Origin: Silurus meridionalis
Taxonomy: Eukaryota; Chordata; Actinopteri; Siluriformes; Siluridae
Assembly (NCBI RefSeq): GCF_014805685.1
Contig: NC_060885.1
Coordinates: 25,119,632-25,183,631, forward strand
DNA: 64,000 nt
Direction: 5' to 3'
This document shows, piece by piece, positions 25,157 through 36,999 of the stretch. The translations under genes and the position numbers were made by a program. The notes beneath the pieces were generated by a model. It made no database searches and had not been told where the DNA came from. It saw only the letters and a program-made list of their open reading frames with translations. How positions within the stretch are numbered: position 1 is the first letter of the stretch; every line of letters begins with the position of its first letter.

Positions 25157-25659
25157 TTGTGACTTCTTTTTGTGTTTTTGACCAAAACCAAATTCAGCTG
25201 AAGCAGGAATTTGTGTCTCTGGAATTCTGACATAGAACTTAGAGTGGATCAGGGAATATTTTGCCCCCTTTAGCATAAAAGCTCATTCAGATAAATTTGC
25301 CTTAAATTTGCTAAACGAACCCACTCCGTCTATGCCTTACTGCACAATTTCAATGTTCAATGCAAAGGCGGTTGATAGTCAGCAAGAGCAAAGCGGCTGC
25401 ACACTCCCTGGTATATTAGTGTACATTTCGGTTCCCTACAATAATGTTTGAATAAACGCGTGTTTAACATTAAACCAAAACAAAGTCAAAATCAGCGTAT
25501 AATATTACAGCAACAAACTGCCCTGCGTCGCCTACAACTGGTAAAAGAGTTGTTTTGAGCCACATTCTCATACTAAATCAATACATTACTTTTGTCTTGC
25601 TGCTAACACCTAACAGTAGCTTTACTTGCTTTTGTCGGGGAGTATTGTTTTTCTTTTTC

Positions 25660-25880
25660 CCTGTTAAGAGCTCTTTGTGCAGAATCCAATGGGCGTTTTT
25701 AATTACAGAAGCTCAGAGCTGCTCGCCTCCGAATTCCTGCGCTGTTCGCCATCGGCCGCTCCGGAGACCAGAGAGATAAATCCCATGTTTGACTGCCCTC
25801 TTTAGGGGAGCTGGAAAACTGTCCTTTAGGGGGACACACTTAGCCCATTTATTGCATCGAAGGTGCTTGAAATAATTAAT
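25660..25880. promoter_or_regulatory. candidate downstream conserved element
   Basis: A unique block about 1.8 kb after the poly(A) signal, with several CpGs (GCCATCGGCCGCTCCGGAG near 25749), TTTTTAATTACAG near 25697 and AATAATTAATGC near 25871. Its base composition and lack of repeats stand out from the flanks. No alignment was available. Confidence 0.3.
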
Positions 25881-25883
25881 GCT

Positions 25884-25984
<101 letters not shown>

Positions 25985-26071
25985 CTTTTTTTGCAAGCAT
26001 ATTTCTTTCATATAAAAATGCACAGCGATTGTAACCAATGTATTCAAATGGTACCAAACTACTAGTCATGG

Positions 26072-26670
26072 ACAGGGGCGGACTGGTCATCTGGCAGACA
26101 GGGCATTTTCCCGCTGGGCCTCCGTACTTTATGGGCCGATACATATCATACTGTTTTTGTCTGATCGGCCCATAAAACTTTTATCCTCTTTTCTTTTCCT
26201 GGTTAATTAGTTGATGGCGCTGGGGTCTTTGCGGCGGTTTAATGTACTTGCCAAAAAAGTCGGCGAGGTTTTTTTCCCCCCAGACTGACAGGCCCATGAG
26301 ACATTTAATAAACAACCATTGGTTATTTTCTTAATTGACATTGGGCTGACCCAATCACATTTTTAAACAACTGCCCTTTTGGGCTCTGTGCGAGCAGCGT
26401 GTATCTGTCAAAATAATCAGAGATGGAGAGAGGCGCAGAGAGATTGCGCGCAAATAAAAGAAACAGGCCCTTCAGACAGACGCTGCTAAATCTGTCAAAA
26501 TAACAGACATGTTTTCTGCCGCAGCAGGACCTTCATCAACTGCCGTGGCTGATGATGATGGTGGTGGTGGTGGTGGCGGCGGCAGCATTTGGCAGCAAAG
26601 TGAAGAAAATAAAAAGAGGGAGAGAGTTGAGAGAGAAGTGAGTGTAGAGCCTGCGTTACCAAACTGAGTT
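26072..26670 (+). mobile_element. hAT-like DNA transposon, degraded 5' part
   Basis: Starts with CAGGGGCGGACTGGTCATCT, a hAT-style terminal sequence (CAGGGG) that I recognise from fish genomes. From 26421 the + strand reads MERGAERLRANKRNRPFR, resembling the KRKGGAEKLR-type N-terminus of hAT/ZMYM-TTF transposase proteins. After a frame change it reads TDMFSAAAGPSSTAVADDD (from about 26504), resembling the following TDMF segment of those proteins. A GGT/GGC repeat (Gly-rich) then interrupts it. No DDE or dimerisation region and no matching right end follow, so it is a truncated, frameshifted relic. The superfamily is fairly likely and the family is unknown. Confidence 0.6.
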
Positions 26671-27384
26671 CTGTAGAACTGCATTCAGAACACCTAGGCT
26701 ATGTAACATATGTAGATTCCCCTTGATAAAACTTAACAACATAAAAAAAAGAAAAGAAATGGTGATAGCACTGCAATAAATACATTGCACGCTTGGCTCT
26801 GTCACTATGTGAGTTTTAGTGTGTTTTTAATGTGTCAACTCTCTCCTACCTATTATTATACGGCTTTAGTGATTTTATGGAATAGGACTTGGGATACATA
26901 TTCAAGGGCGTGCAAAGATGTATTTATTGATCGTATTAAGTAGTATTTGTGATCGTATGTAGTGGGCTGGTCCGATTTCTTCTGGTTATGGAACTACTTT
27001 ATGCTACAGGAAAAAAGAACGACAGTCTTCTGTCATCGGTGTTCTCATTTCTAGACCAGCCTTGTGTAATGTAGACATGGCCATACGTGAAGTATTGGGT
27101 CTGGCCCAGAGAGATCATTGATAAAACAGGCGATTTATAACAGGTTTATTTGCTGCGCTTTTACTTATTCGAATAAAGAAAAGAAATGAAGTTTAAACAT
27201 GTTTGTGCAAACTCTGAACCCGTTAGTAAATCTCTTGGAGTAAATGAAGCCCCATTTATATAAATCAAACCCTCGGTTGCTGTCCAGTATATAGAAACTG
27301 TTACTAATACTAGTATATTCTAATAGGTTTATTGAACAGCATAGCATAATTTAGCACGAGAAATACTAGCACTAAGACTAAGAC

Positions 27385-27495
27385 TAAGACTAATCATCAT
27401 CATTATAATCATCATCATCATCATGGTCATCATTTTTCTCCTCCTTCTCCTTCTTCTTCTTCTTCTTCTTATTATTATTATTATTATTATTACTA
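27385..27495. repeat. mixed trinucleotide repeat (ATC, CTT, ATT)
   Basis: Successive short tracts of ACTAAG hexamer, ATC, CTT/CTC and ATT units over about 110 bases. Confidence 0.9.
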
Positions 27496-27561
27496 CACTA
27501 TGTAACTCACTGAAATCTTATGATTAAACATACATTTTACAGTGTGAAAAAGTATCCAGCA

Positions 27562-27562
<1 letters not shown>

Positions 27563-27639
<77 letters not shown>
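27563..27639. repeat. (CA)n microsatellite
   Basis: A pure CA tract of about 77 bases. Confidence 0.98.
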
Positions 27640-27640
<1 letters not shown>

Positions 27641-28381
27641 ATTTATCTGAGATTAATTGCGGACAAAGTAATGTGTTTTTAATGGCAAATGTTTAGGGCT
27701 ACATCTATGTTAGCTCATGCTGTACGGCACATAGAGCAGTTCAGCAATGATACCTATGTGAGCAGTTCAGCTGTTATCTTCTGATCCATTCAGTTCAGTT
27801 TGGCCGGGCAGCGCAGTGATGAGGAAAAGGATAATGTTTATACAAAGTCGACATTGTTTTGCAGGCACACGGGTTTAACACAGACCGGTTCAAAATAACT
27901 CAATTCAATTAGTCCCGAAAAACATCTTAACCAAAAACATTTGCAAACTTTTTTTAATGTAATTTTTGTCCTGTAATTAAATAAATGTCTACATAAGACG
28001 TGTTCGATTCTTTTTTTTTTTAACACAAACATTTTAAGCCACTAAATCGAGCATGTCGAGAAAGTTTCCTGTACAAGCGAAAAACATTTAGGAATCGTTG
28101 TAATAATAGTTGAGTATAAGGTAATAATGCAAAATGTCTGCAAACCGACCACGTCCAAAACGACACAGTTCCGTTTGTTATTAGTTAAAAATATTATTCA
28201 AATTGTTTTTATTATAAATATACGCCAACTCTGATGACTTAAGGTAAGTTATTAAAAAACATAAAAAGTAGAATTTTACTTTTTATTAGCTGGCATGGAT
28301 GTCTTTATCATACAGCAAAATGAAATAGTCTACTAGATTAGATGTAAACTGATTTAGTACTCAATATGTAAATATAATACA

Positions 28382-28383
<2 letters not shown>

Positions 28384-28461
<78 letters not shown>
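28384..28461. repeat. (TA)n microsatellite
   Basis: A pure TA tract of about 78 bases. It is followed by two copies of AAATCAACATTTAA. Confidence 0.97.
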
Positions 28462-28464
<3 letters not shown>

Positions 28465-28679
28465 CAACATTTAAATCAACATTTAATTACCTACAATGTG
28501 GGGACCTTCTGTCACCCTTGCACACCTGATTCAGCAAGCACATACTCAAAACAGGAGTGGATCAGGTGTGTCAGTCGTAGGGAGAACTTAAAACAGTCCA
28601 TGGCAGTTCGGTTCCATAACTCTGGCATGAGGGCCCCTGAATTATTACCACATTCAGGGTATTTTGGATATCATCTTTT

Positions 28680-28890
28680 GTGACTATAAGCCCTGCTCAC
28701 TGAGCTCCCTTAGGAGAAGACCGCGCTATTTTCTGTGCTGCCATTTATCACTGTCACCACTTAATGATTCACTCCGCAGCACCGTATTGATGTTTGTAAT
28801 TGCATTATCTCATAAGGCCAGTAATCAATGGTACAATGGCGCTGCATCCGGGGGTCAGGAGCCGCTCCTTTACTGTTTGTCCGTTTAATA
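28680..28890. promoter_or_regulatory. candidate downstream conserved element
   Basis: Unique sequence with TTAATGATTCACTC near 28761, TTTGTAATTGCATTATCTC near 28793 and CCAGTAATCAATGG near 28818. These hold homeodomain-like cores in a non-repetitive block. The preceding 28500-28680 stretch looks more like an old dispersed repeat. Inference only. Confidence 0.3.
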
Positions 28891-29965
28891 GTATTTTATT
28901 TAGTCACCATCTTTCTCATTTTTATTGACAGAGAAACAACAGAATGGATCTTTAAATAAGAGTTCAATTTGGGGACAAAACCTCTTAAATAAAAGTATAA
29001 TGAAATAGTATACCTATATGATCGACAAAATTACAAATTACAGATCTACAAATTACAGTGAGGAGAAACTTTAACTTCACTGGGATGAGTATATAAATCG
29101 TAAAAGGACATCACACGCTAGGTACAAATGTTTAAGTATGCAGTGCTGTGGTGAATTTGGGCCGTCCTTTCTTTCTTTCGTTTATTTTTTTGAGTTATGT
29201 AAAACTGCGCTCTTTTCTTTATCTAAGGTGTAATCATAACACAGACGGCGTTTTGGCAACGAAGTCAAGTTATAATGTGATGTTAAGCCTACAAACTGCC
29301 AGCACCCAGCTGTGGTGCGCACCCTCAAGCCACACACACACACACACACACACGGTCGATAGATGATTACACACGTTGTATCTTTGAACATATGGAAATA
29401 ACCCACACGTTAGATTTGAAAAGCCTCATTTATCTACAGAAATAAAATACATACTCCCTTTGAGGTTAAACATTTTAGCCTTCTTGGGCTCTGATCCCGT
29501 TCTCTTTGTTGTCGCTTTGCTCACCTGTGAATGCTATTTCTACAACAGAAAACACTTATGGCCTAATCTGAAGTTGTGCATACACGTGATACATTAAAAC
29601 ATAAACCTGTGCTAATCGATACTAAAGCAGATCAATACTAAAGTATTGCAAAACACCAATTGAAGGAATATCTCTTTGAAGAACTGTGTTAATCCATGCT
29701 GTACAGTTTTAGACACCTGCAGAATAAAGCTGTTATGGAGGGTCGTGGTCTCCAAACACCACTATGGGTAGAAATTTACACTGTCCTGTCATAGCTCAGG
29801 GTTTTCTGTGGAGTTGCTATAAAAAATAAAAATAAATAGAACAATTTACATGTAAAAAATGTAGAGGTTATTTTGGTAATTATACATTTGATCATTAAAT
29901 CTATTTAATTTTAGATATAATAAGATATGTATTTATTGTAGGGATAAATTGTACACAAACATGGC

Positions 29966-30017
29966 AACACTCCACTCCACTCCACTCCCCCACCCACCCC
30001 CCCCACCCACCCACCCC
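29966..30017. repeat. C-rich (CCACT)n / CCCACC tract
   Basis: Four CCACT units are followed by a run of CCCACC and C-homopolymer. The minus strand has at least four G runs of three or more with 1-base loops, a strong G-quadruplex pattern. Confidence 0.9.
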
Positions 30018-30690
30018 TTCCTAGCACCGCTCTACATGAATATGTGATTAATACATATGTAATAAATTGTGGAAGATACCTGTTGTCATGTATCACCATA
30101 TTCAGGTTTTTACTGTTTCGTGGGTCTCGGTTACAGCACAAGCCCTTGAGCGTGAATAAAAGACGAGCGGTCACGTGGTTGTGGGTCACAGGTTTATCAC
30201 TGCGATGTTATGCGCGCGGAATTCGGGCTGTCTGTCTTGTCTCAGCTTGCAACTCACATATTTACCTTCAAGAGTCACGACCTTTTCACCTACTGTTCAA
30301 ACTCCACAGCAGCATGTAACGCAACCAAGCGACTTTAGTTTGCAATAACTCCAATAGCCTTTTATTTGAACGCGCCTAGACTTGCTAATTTGTTTAACGG
30401 AGAATTTATTAGGAAATAAAATAAAGTAAACCGTGAGGTCGGTTTGGAGTCGCGTTTTATTTTTTTCCCCAGCTCGTTTGTGGGTCAATTTATGATGATT
30501 TTTTTTTAATTTGTAGAATCGTTTTAGTATGTTTATAATTCATGAAATCTAAAGAGTTTAACGATTTTTTTAGATTAAATAAAAAATAATAAAACGAATA
30601 CATGCACATGAAGCGAATTGTGCATTTCAACAGATAAAAAAAAATAGTTTAATAAATCTAATTTTGCATGTTTCAGGATTTTATGTATTT

Positions 30691-30692
<2 letters not shown>

Positions 30693-30758
<66 letters not shown>

Positions 30759-30765
30759 TGTGTGC
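30693..30765. repeat. (GT)n microsatellite
   Basis: A GT tract of about 73 bases, ending TTTGTGTGTGCGCG. Confidence 0.97.
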
Positions 30766-30779
30766 GCGTTTCTTAGCAT

Positions 30780-31140
30780 CCCCGGACAGAATGAGTAACA
30801 TAGCAAACGCACGTCCTTTACACTGGCTGCGATGGAAGTGCTGTTATGCGCTGAGCTTTTTTTGCTCCCATATTATGCGCTGAGCATTTTTTTTTGCCCC
30901 AGATAACAGTCGTGCGTTCGATGGTTTCCCCGATCAAAGCAGGGCGAGAACATGAGGGGTTATTGTCTCACCGAAACACAATACTTCATAGCGAACCGTA
31001 CGAGAGGATGGGAGGGAGGTTGTGAGTGCGTTTTTGGCTGGTTTTATCATGGAGAGCAGGTGCTCATTAAAGGCTACGAGTGGATCGGATCTCAGCACGG
31101 TGACATCCGAAGCTGCTTTACCCGCCGCGAGAGAGCGAGA
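30780..31140. promoter_or_regulatory. candidate CpG-bearing downstream element with internal duplication
   Basis: A unique block containing a 29-base tandem duplication (TTATGCGCTGAGC at 30844 and 30873), GATCAAAGCAGGGCG near 30932 (a TCF/LEF-like ATCAAAG) and many CpGs (for example CGAACCGTACGAG near 30992 and CCCGCCGCGAGAG near 31121). Its CpG level is unusual for this AT-rich desert and suggests a protected, often unmethylated, regulatory region. There is no evidence of transcription. Confidence 0.3.
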
Positions 31141-31153
31141 TGACCTTCAGAGC

Positions 31154-31198
<45 letters not shown>
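31154..31198. repeat. (AG)n microsatellite
   Basis: A pure AG tract of about 45 bases. Confidence 0.97.
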
Positions 31199-31199
<1 letters not shown>

Positions 31200-31577
31200 C
31201 AGTACAAATGCCCCACTTTTTAGACGACTTTGTTTTACCAGACATTTGCTTACCTGTGAATCACTCAGTGGTTGTTGCAAGATACTCATGTCCATTCTGC
31301 CTTTTTAAAACAGAGCACAAATATTTCTAAACAAATCTAATCGAGATAGTAATAGTTACAAATTACTAACTGTACAGTACAAGTTAGTAACCTGTTTGAT
31401 GTACCTGGCAAAACAAATTTTATTATTATTATTAAATGTCCAACCTCAGTAACAGCGCAGGTCTCCAGTGTCCCTCTGCAGGACAACATCAACATTCCTA
31501 ACTGCTGACAGGGTTCACTTCTCGGTTCTGTAATTCAGAAGATAGAGATGACTGACAACTTTATACCGCATATTGAA

Positions 31578-31712
31578 GTGCGTGCGTGCGTGCGTGCGTG
31601 TGTGTGGTTCACACTAAACCAACCCAGCTGTGAAATCCGCTTTTAAAAAAAGGCCAATAGATAGTGGCGAAGCTGTGTTAAAGCGGTCTAACACCAAAAC
31701 GCCCCCCAACGT

Positions 31713-31748
<36 letters not shown>

Positions 31749-31770
31749 CTGTTTGTGTGTGTGTGTCGGG
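31578..31770. repeat. (GTGC)n and two (GT)n tracts
   Basis: Short GTGC/GCGT tetranucleotides (31578-31604) and a GT tract with CTGTTT interruptions (31711-31766). Confidence 0.9.
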
Positions 31771-32231
31771 GCGACGCGCTCTCGCCTTGTCAGGTTCCCA
31801 AGTGGTGTTTTCGGTTTCACACCCCAAGTGGAAGCTTGTTAATCAAACGACTTTATTTCTGTGCATTTGTTGTTGTTTACTGCTGCTTATTATAATTGCC
31901 AACGTAAACGCACCAAAATAGTTGCAGAATTCATACTTTATTATAGCTTATTATTTAAACGTAGACCGTTTGTTTCATACTTTCAATCAGCGGACGCAAT
32001 TAACAAGTTAACTCTTTTATGAAGTATATAAGCAGTTTTTATTTACGTCCGATTTAGATGATGCAGCTCTGAATTCTTACTGTAATATGTGATTTTAGGT
32101 CATTATTGATATGATGTTTTAAAATAAAATCTGCATTACGTAATGGCTAGAGTATTTTTTTCAGGCACCCAGTTAGTAATTTAATACATTTGAAATTATT
32201 ACCCAAGAAGTCTTTATCCAATGGCAAGAAA

Positions 32232-32520
32232 CAATTCAATTCAATTCAATTCAATTCAATTCAATTCAATTCAATGAATTTTTGTTTGTATAGCGGTTTT
32301 AACGATAAACATTGTCTCTAAGCAGCTTTACACAGATAATGTGGTGATAAAAAATGAATAAGATGTTCATTGTGACTATAGTGTAAGTTTGTCCCTGATG
32401 AGCAAGCTGGCGACTGTGGCAAGGAAAAACTCCCCAAGAAACCTTGAGAGGAACCAGACTCAAGAAGGAACCCATCCTTATCTGGGTTGCCCGGAATGTC
32501 CATTTATTACAGAAACAAAG
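32232..32520 (-). mobile_element. dispersed fish repeat with (GAATT)n 3' tail
   Basis: On the + strand, a (CAATT)n tract (32232-32275) is followed by TTTGTATAGCGGTTTTAACG, AGCAGCTTTACACAGATAA, GTCCCTGATGAGCAAGC, AAGGAAAAACTCCCCAAGAA and GAGGAACCAGACTCAAGAAG. I recognise this word order as an abundant teleost interspersed repeat. The simple-repeat tail on one end suggests a non-LTR-type element lying on the minus strand with its 3' end at 32232. No protein frame remains. The family name is unknown to me. Confidence 0.65.
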
Positions 32521-33600
32521 TCGAACTGGCCACTATGTTCAGATTTTTTAATAAACTGTAAACAAGAGCTCAGCTGATATATTTTCCCATTTTAGTGCAG
32601 GGATCACCAGACACGTATCACCAAAACTATAATTTATACCCAGCACTAGCACATTGGGAGATGTTATATTGTCAGACATAGAAAGCACTGTAGTGTTGGA
32701 GTAAAACTTTTGCCCAACTTGTTCCATTAGATTGCTAACATACATTTTAATTTTTTATTATTAAATTAGCTTATATTCTTCCACAATGTTTGTCCATTCC
32801 TTCATTCAAGTTTTTGATGATTCTGATCATAAGGTATAGATAATTTACTTCAAAATTTAAATAGTCTCACTATAGTCTATAAGTCAATAAAAAGCAAAAT
32901 CCACATACTCTCAAACTATAGCATCTAATTTATTTTACCCTTTAACATATATCAATCTCTGTGCACTGAAACTCTGAACACAAATTTTTGGATTTATTTT
33001 TACCAGAAAGGCCCCACTGGAGTCTTGTATGAACCTCAAGAGGAGCCGTGAATTAATTAAAGTCTTTAATACCCATATTTGTACATGAACCCATTTTTAT
33101 CACATTCAGTCAGTCTAGATTTATCTGCCTACATGTTAGGGCTGTAGTAGTGACCTACTCAATCATGGTATACAAAAAGAAAAAATCATCACAATTCTTG
33201 ATTGAAAGAGCTTGAAACAGAGTGGCCACATATTTTAGGATATAAGTTTTGTAATCTCTCTTCTGCACTCTCTTCTGATTACTCTTCCGGTCCTCTTATG
33301 CATAAAGGTAACAAAGAGATCTAAGCTAGTCAAATGCCCCTTTTCCACGTCACATGAAACACCATTAGCTAGCAGGGGACCAGATTTGGAGAGATATTGT
33401 TAGTTCCACATAATGGATTAAGTTAAAGGATGTTAGCTTTAGCTACTATAAAGTTTTAACTCTACTCACAATTTATTGGGGTTTGTGTAAGAAGGGTCAC
33501 TGCTGCTAAATGGAATGTCAGTGACGGAAACACAGTTTTAAGGTAAATAATATGTACTTGTGTATAGACCACACAGAGGAGAGCTGAAATTCCCTTCTAA
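32521..33600. other. intergenic, nothing recognised
   Basis: AT-rich unique sequence with no exon, tract or transposon end that I can identify. Confidence 0.5.
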
Positions 33601-33604
33601 TACA

Positions 33605-33869
33605 ATAAACTTTCTTTCGGCTTCTCCCATTAGGGGTCGCCACAGCAGATCATTCGTATTCATGATCCTAGGATCATATTCACATGTTTGATTTGGCACG
33701 TTTTTACGCTGTATGCCCTTCCTAATGCAACCCTCCCCATTATCCGGGCTTGGTACCAGCACTAAGACCTAACCCTGATGGCTGGGGAAGATTCCCTGAC
33801 CGGGAATCGAACCCAGGCCACAGCGGTGAGAGCGCCGCATCCTAACCACTAGCCCACCATACACTTGTA
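33605..33869 (-). mobile_element. tRNA-Glu(CTC)-derived SINE
   Basis: On the minus strand from 33869 the sequence reads TGGTGGGCTAGTGGTTAGGA, then GCGGCGCTCTCACCGC and GGGTTCGATTCCCGGTCAGG. This matches nearly the whole of vertebrate tRNA-Glu with a CTC anticodon, including the A box, anticodon loop and B box. The first bases of the acceptor stem do not match (TGTATGG instead of TCCCTGG) and cannot pair with the CAGGGAA side, so it is not a working tRNA. After the tRNA head comes a body (GCCCGGATAATGGGGAGGGT, GTTGCATTAGGAAGGGCATA) and an end GCTGTGGCGACCCCTAATGG...GAAAGAAAG that is a very common fish repeat tail. Confidence 0.8.
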
Positions 33870-36599
33870 AAACAAAGATTTCATGTTCACATTTGATTTA
33901 TGCTAACTCTAATGTATAACCCCTGTTGAGACTGTGTGTGTGTATGCAGTATATGTAAGTGGATAGGAGAGACTTTGGAAATAAGATTATACTGGTAATC
34001 AGATGTTTCTTGCATTTTCTTTATGTTTACTAAATTACTTGCTTTTTTGTTTTTTTGTTTTTATCACTGAAGTTAATAAATTTGATGTGACAGGCTATGT
34101 TCCAAAGCAGAGACCATGTCTTTCTGTGTTGGTCAGTTGTATTGACATACTTCTCAAGGCCATGCATCTCTTGGAACACCAGGCCTTGAATCCCCCTACC
34201 CCTCCCCCCAACAATAGAGCAGCAGTTCAGTTTACAGATGAATTGTAGCTGGGTGCTAAACTGAGTCTGAGCTGCCATCAATATTTATGTCTACCAATCA
34301 ACTGCAATGTGCTTATGTTATATGGTATTATGGACATGGTAACCTTAAGACACACTACGACTGTTCAGAGAGCCAGATTTATGGCATGTTAAAAAATGCT
34401 GGAGATGTATGTGCAAGATAGTGACTCCTGTAAATAATACATGTACTATTTATTGTTTATTTCCCAGCTTTTGGTCAAGATGCAGGTCAGTAATGCACTT
34501 TCCCTAATCATGAACGGATCAATTGCCTAATATTTATTTTGTGAATTTCTCTCAGTTATAATTATAGATTTTTTATACTTCTTAAAAGATTCAGTAGTTC
34601 TAATAATATTTGCAAACAACTATAAAGTAATGTAAACTAAATTTTCTTCAACGATAGATATATTTAATAACCATTTTCCAGTAATTTTTCCTGCTTATAT
34701 AAATTAAGAGAACAGAATCAAAGGAGTGATCATGGGCATGTTACCACAGTATCAGGTTTGCATGATGTGGTTATACACTGAGAACACAGTCTGAATGAAA
34801 ACAAAACAAACACTCAGTCTGGAAAACAAAGCTGCTGGATCTGGTCCTTGTAAAGATGACAAGCATGCCCTAATTCAGCCATGTCTTTAATAGCCAAGGC
34901 AGTATGTGGCAAAGAAGTGAGGTGACCCTAACTATTTTGTGCTCTAGCCACATGTGAACAGAAAGCAAATAGACACTTAATCCTGACAGACAGCACAACT
35001 CAACATCAGTTTTCCCCTTGGGGGAAAAATGGTGTATTTGTGGATTGGCGCATACATTGAGTCCCCTCCCCTCAAATAAATAGACACAAACATATGCACA
35101 GAGCCACTTTCCTGATTCATTCAAAACATTACATTCCACAGTGATAAATTCAAAGTGAAGCAGGTATGTGGTTTGTCAAAACTTAGGGATCTGCCAGAAG
35201 AAACTTAAGACTTCAACCCAAGGTAGACTGTTTCATAAGGCCATTTTATATTGAATTTGACTAAACATATTTAACAGAGCATTTGCATTATACATGAAAT
35301 ACTGATTGCATAGACATAATTGTCATGAAGAAAATTATTTTTAGACTCAGGCCAGTATGTCAGCAGGGAGACACAGGAGTTACCTGTTGTTCATGCAAAA
35401 AAGAAGGCCATGAGGTTAACGGATGTGGAGGAGTGAGTCTGACAAGGGCCCATGAATTCCCCTTCCTCAAAGTAGAAAAACTGTGCAAATCTTTTTTTTT
35501 TTTTTTTTTTTATGAGGCCAGTGGGGGCTGGGAGGTGACTCAGAGGACACAAAGTCTTGTAAAACACATGCACTTAATGTTAGAGCTATAAAACTTGTAA
35601 AATTAAAAGCTATTTTGGAAAATACGAAGGGAAATATTTATGCGTCTGGTCCATAATAAAGTTCGTTTTATTCCTGCACCAGAAGGATGCACAGGTAACT
35701 GTCATCAAGTCAGGAACCCTGTGGCAGTCTCTCATGTGTGGCAGGTTTTTTTAGCATGACTGTATAATTTAGTACCCTAAAGAAAGTCACAGAGGGACAA
35801 AACAACAAAACAGAGTTAAGACCCAGCACTTCTGTATGTGCGTTCGCTCCTAGAACAACAATACACATATCCTTAGTAAAAGAAGAGCTGCAAAAAAAAA
35901 TTATCCCGCTAAAAATATACCAACCCCTGGTTTAGAAGGGACAATCATAAATTGAGAATGTGGCTCTGTTTACACAGTGCTGGACCAACACTAAGTCTTC
36001 CAAAGCCATTCTAAATTATTATTTTTTAAATTCATGTTTTTCTAGCGAATCATTTGTGTAAATTATTTTAATTGGCAAATTATAAATTGACACAAAATTG
36101 AATTATAATTTTTTTTTATGTTTACTTTACATGGCTGACACACATGCCAGTAATTCTACTTTATTTGCAAATATACAAGAATGTCTTTTTTTATTTTGCA
36201 TTAGTCATAGTTTTTAATATCAACTGTATAGATGCTATTACATGTTTTGTTAAATATAAATGGCACACCATCTGTCAGATCTTTGAAACTTCACATGGTT
36301 TGCACAGTAACATGCTTTAATCTAAACCAGCTAGTACGTGAAAGAACTCCATAAGCTAAAGGTGTTTATCGTGCATTTGATCTTAGGCTGGGTAGGTGTT
36401 TTAAAACACACCAAGGTGTTGAAATACAAAATGATGGTGAAAATATTCATTATTGCAAATAGTAAAAACGCAGATCAGCACACACGTGCAAACATGCATG
36501 CACACACTAAGACACATGCACAGACATGCATCTACTCAAAACACGCAGCCAAAATGCACTTAAAATTTATGACTTGAGCATTCCTTCAGGGTCAAGCAA

Positions 36600-36920
36600 T
36601 TTATCAAATCCTCCACATTCTGGTTTCAATTACCTGGCCTATTGTGGAAAGCGGCTATTTTAGCAGGTTCATTTGGCTCGGTAGGGGACGTGAAGGCTTT
36701 CAGTTGCTGACAGCAGCTTGTTGTTAGGTTGGTAGTGGAGTTGGGTGAGTGGAATGGACAGTGGCCTCCCTCTATCAGAAAAGGAACATTTTATCAGAGC
36801 AGGGTCTAGAGAGGCAATAAATCCCAGTTTTATTGCAGAAGAATTCCACTCTCTCCACAGGCCTGACAGCTCCCTGCGTTCTCCGAGCCTTTTGGACAAT
36901 TTCGACACTGTGTCCATCTG
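36600..36920. promoter_or_regulatory. candidate downstream conserved element
   Basis: Unique sequence with TTCAATTACCTGGCC near 36625, GTTGCTGACAGCAGC near 36703 (a TGACAG MEIS-type half site), CCTGACAGCTCCC near 36863 (second TGACAG) and CAATAAATCCCAG near 36817. Two MEIS half sites lie about 155 bases apart. Called by texture and motifs only. Confidence 0.3.
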
Positions 36921-36943
36921 GTGCTGATTAAGATCCTGACTGG

Positions 36944-36950
<7 letters not shown>

Positions 36951-36994
<44 letters not shown>
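36951..36994. repeat. (GA)n microsatellite
   Basis: A pure GA tract of about 44 bases. Confidence 0.97.

Positions 36995-36999
<5 letters not shown>

Larger units (their letters stand above)
26671..32231. other. intergenic desert with microsatellites and candidate elements
   Basis: No exon is recognised. It includes trinucleotide, CA, TA, GT, AG and GTGC tracts and two unique blocks (28680-28890 and 30780-31140). 30.1-31.15 kb is noticeably richer in CpG than its surroundings. Confidence 0.65.

Noticed and set aside
28500..28680. Possible conserved element starting CACACCTGATTCAGC
   Set aside because: Words such as AACAGGAGTGGATCAGGTGT look like a dispersed repeat, so I left it out of the candidate enhancer call.
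33790..33869. Functional tRNA-Glu gene
   Set aside because: The acceptor stem cannot pair (5' TGTATGG against 3' CAGGGAA) and the sequence continues into a SINE body.
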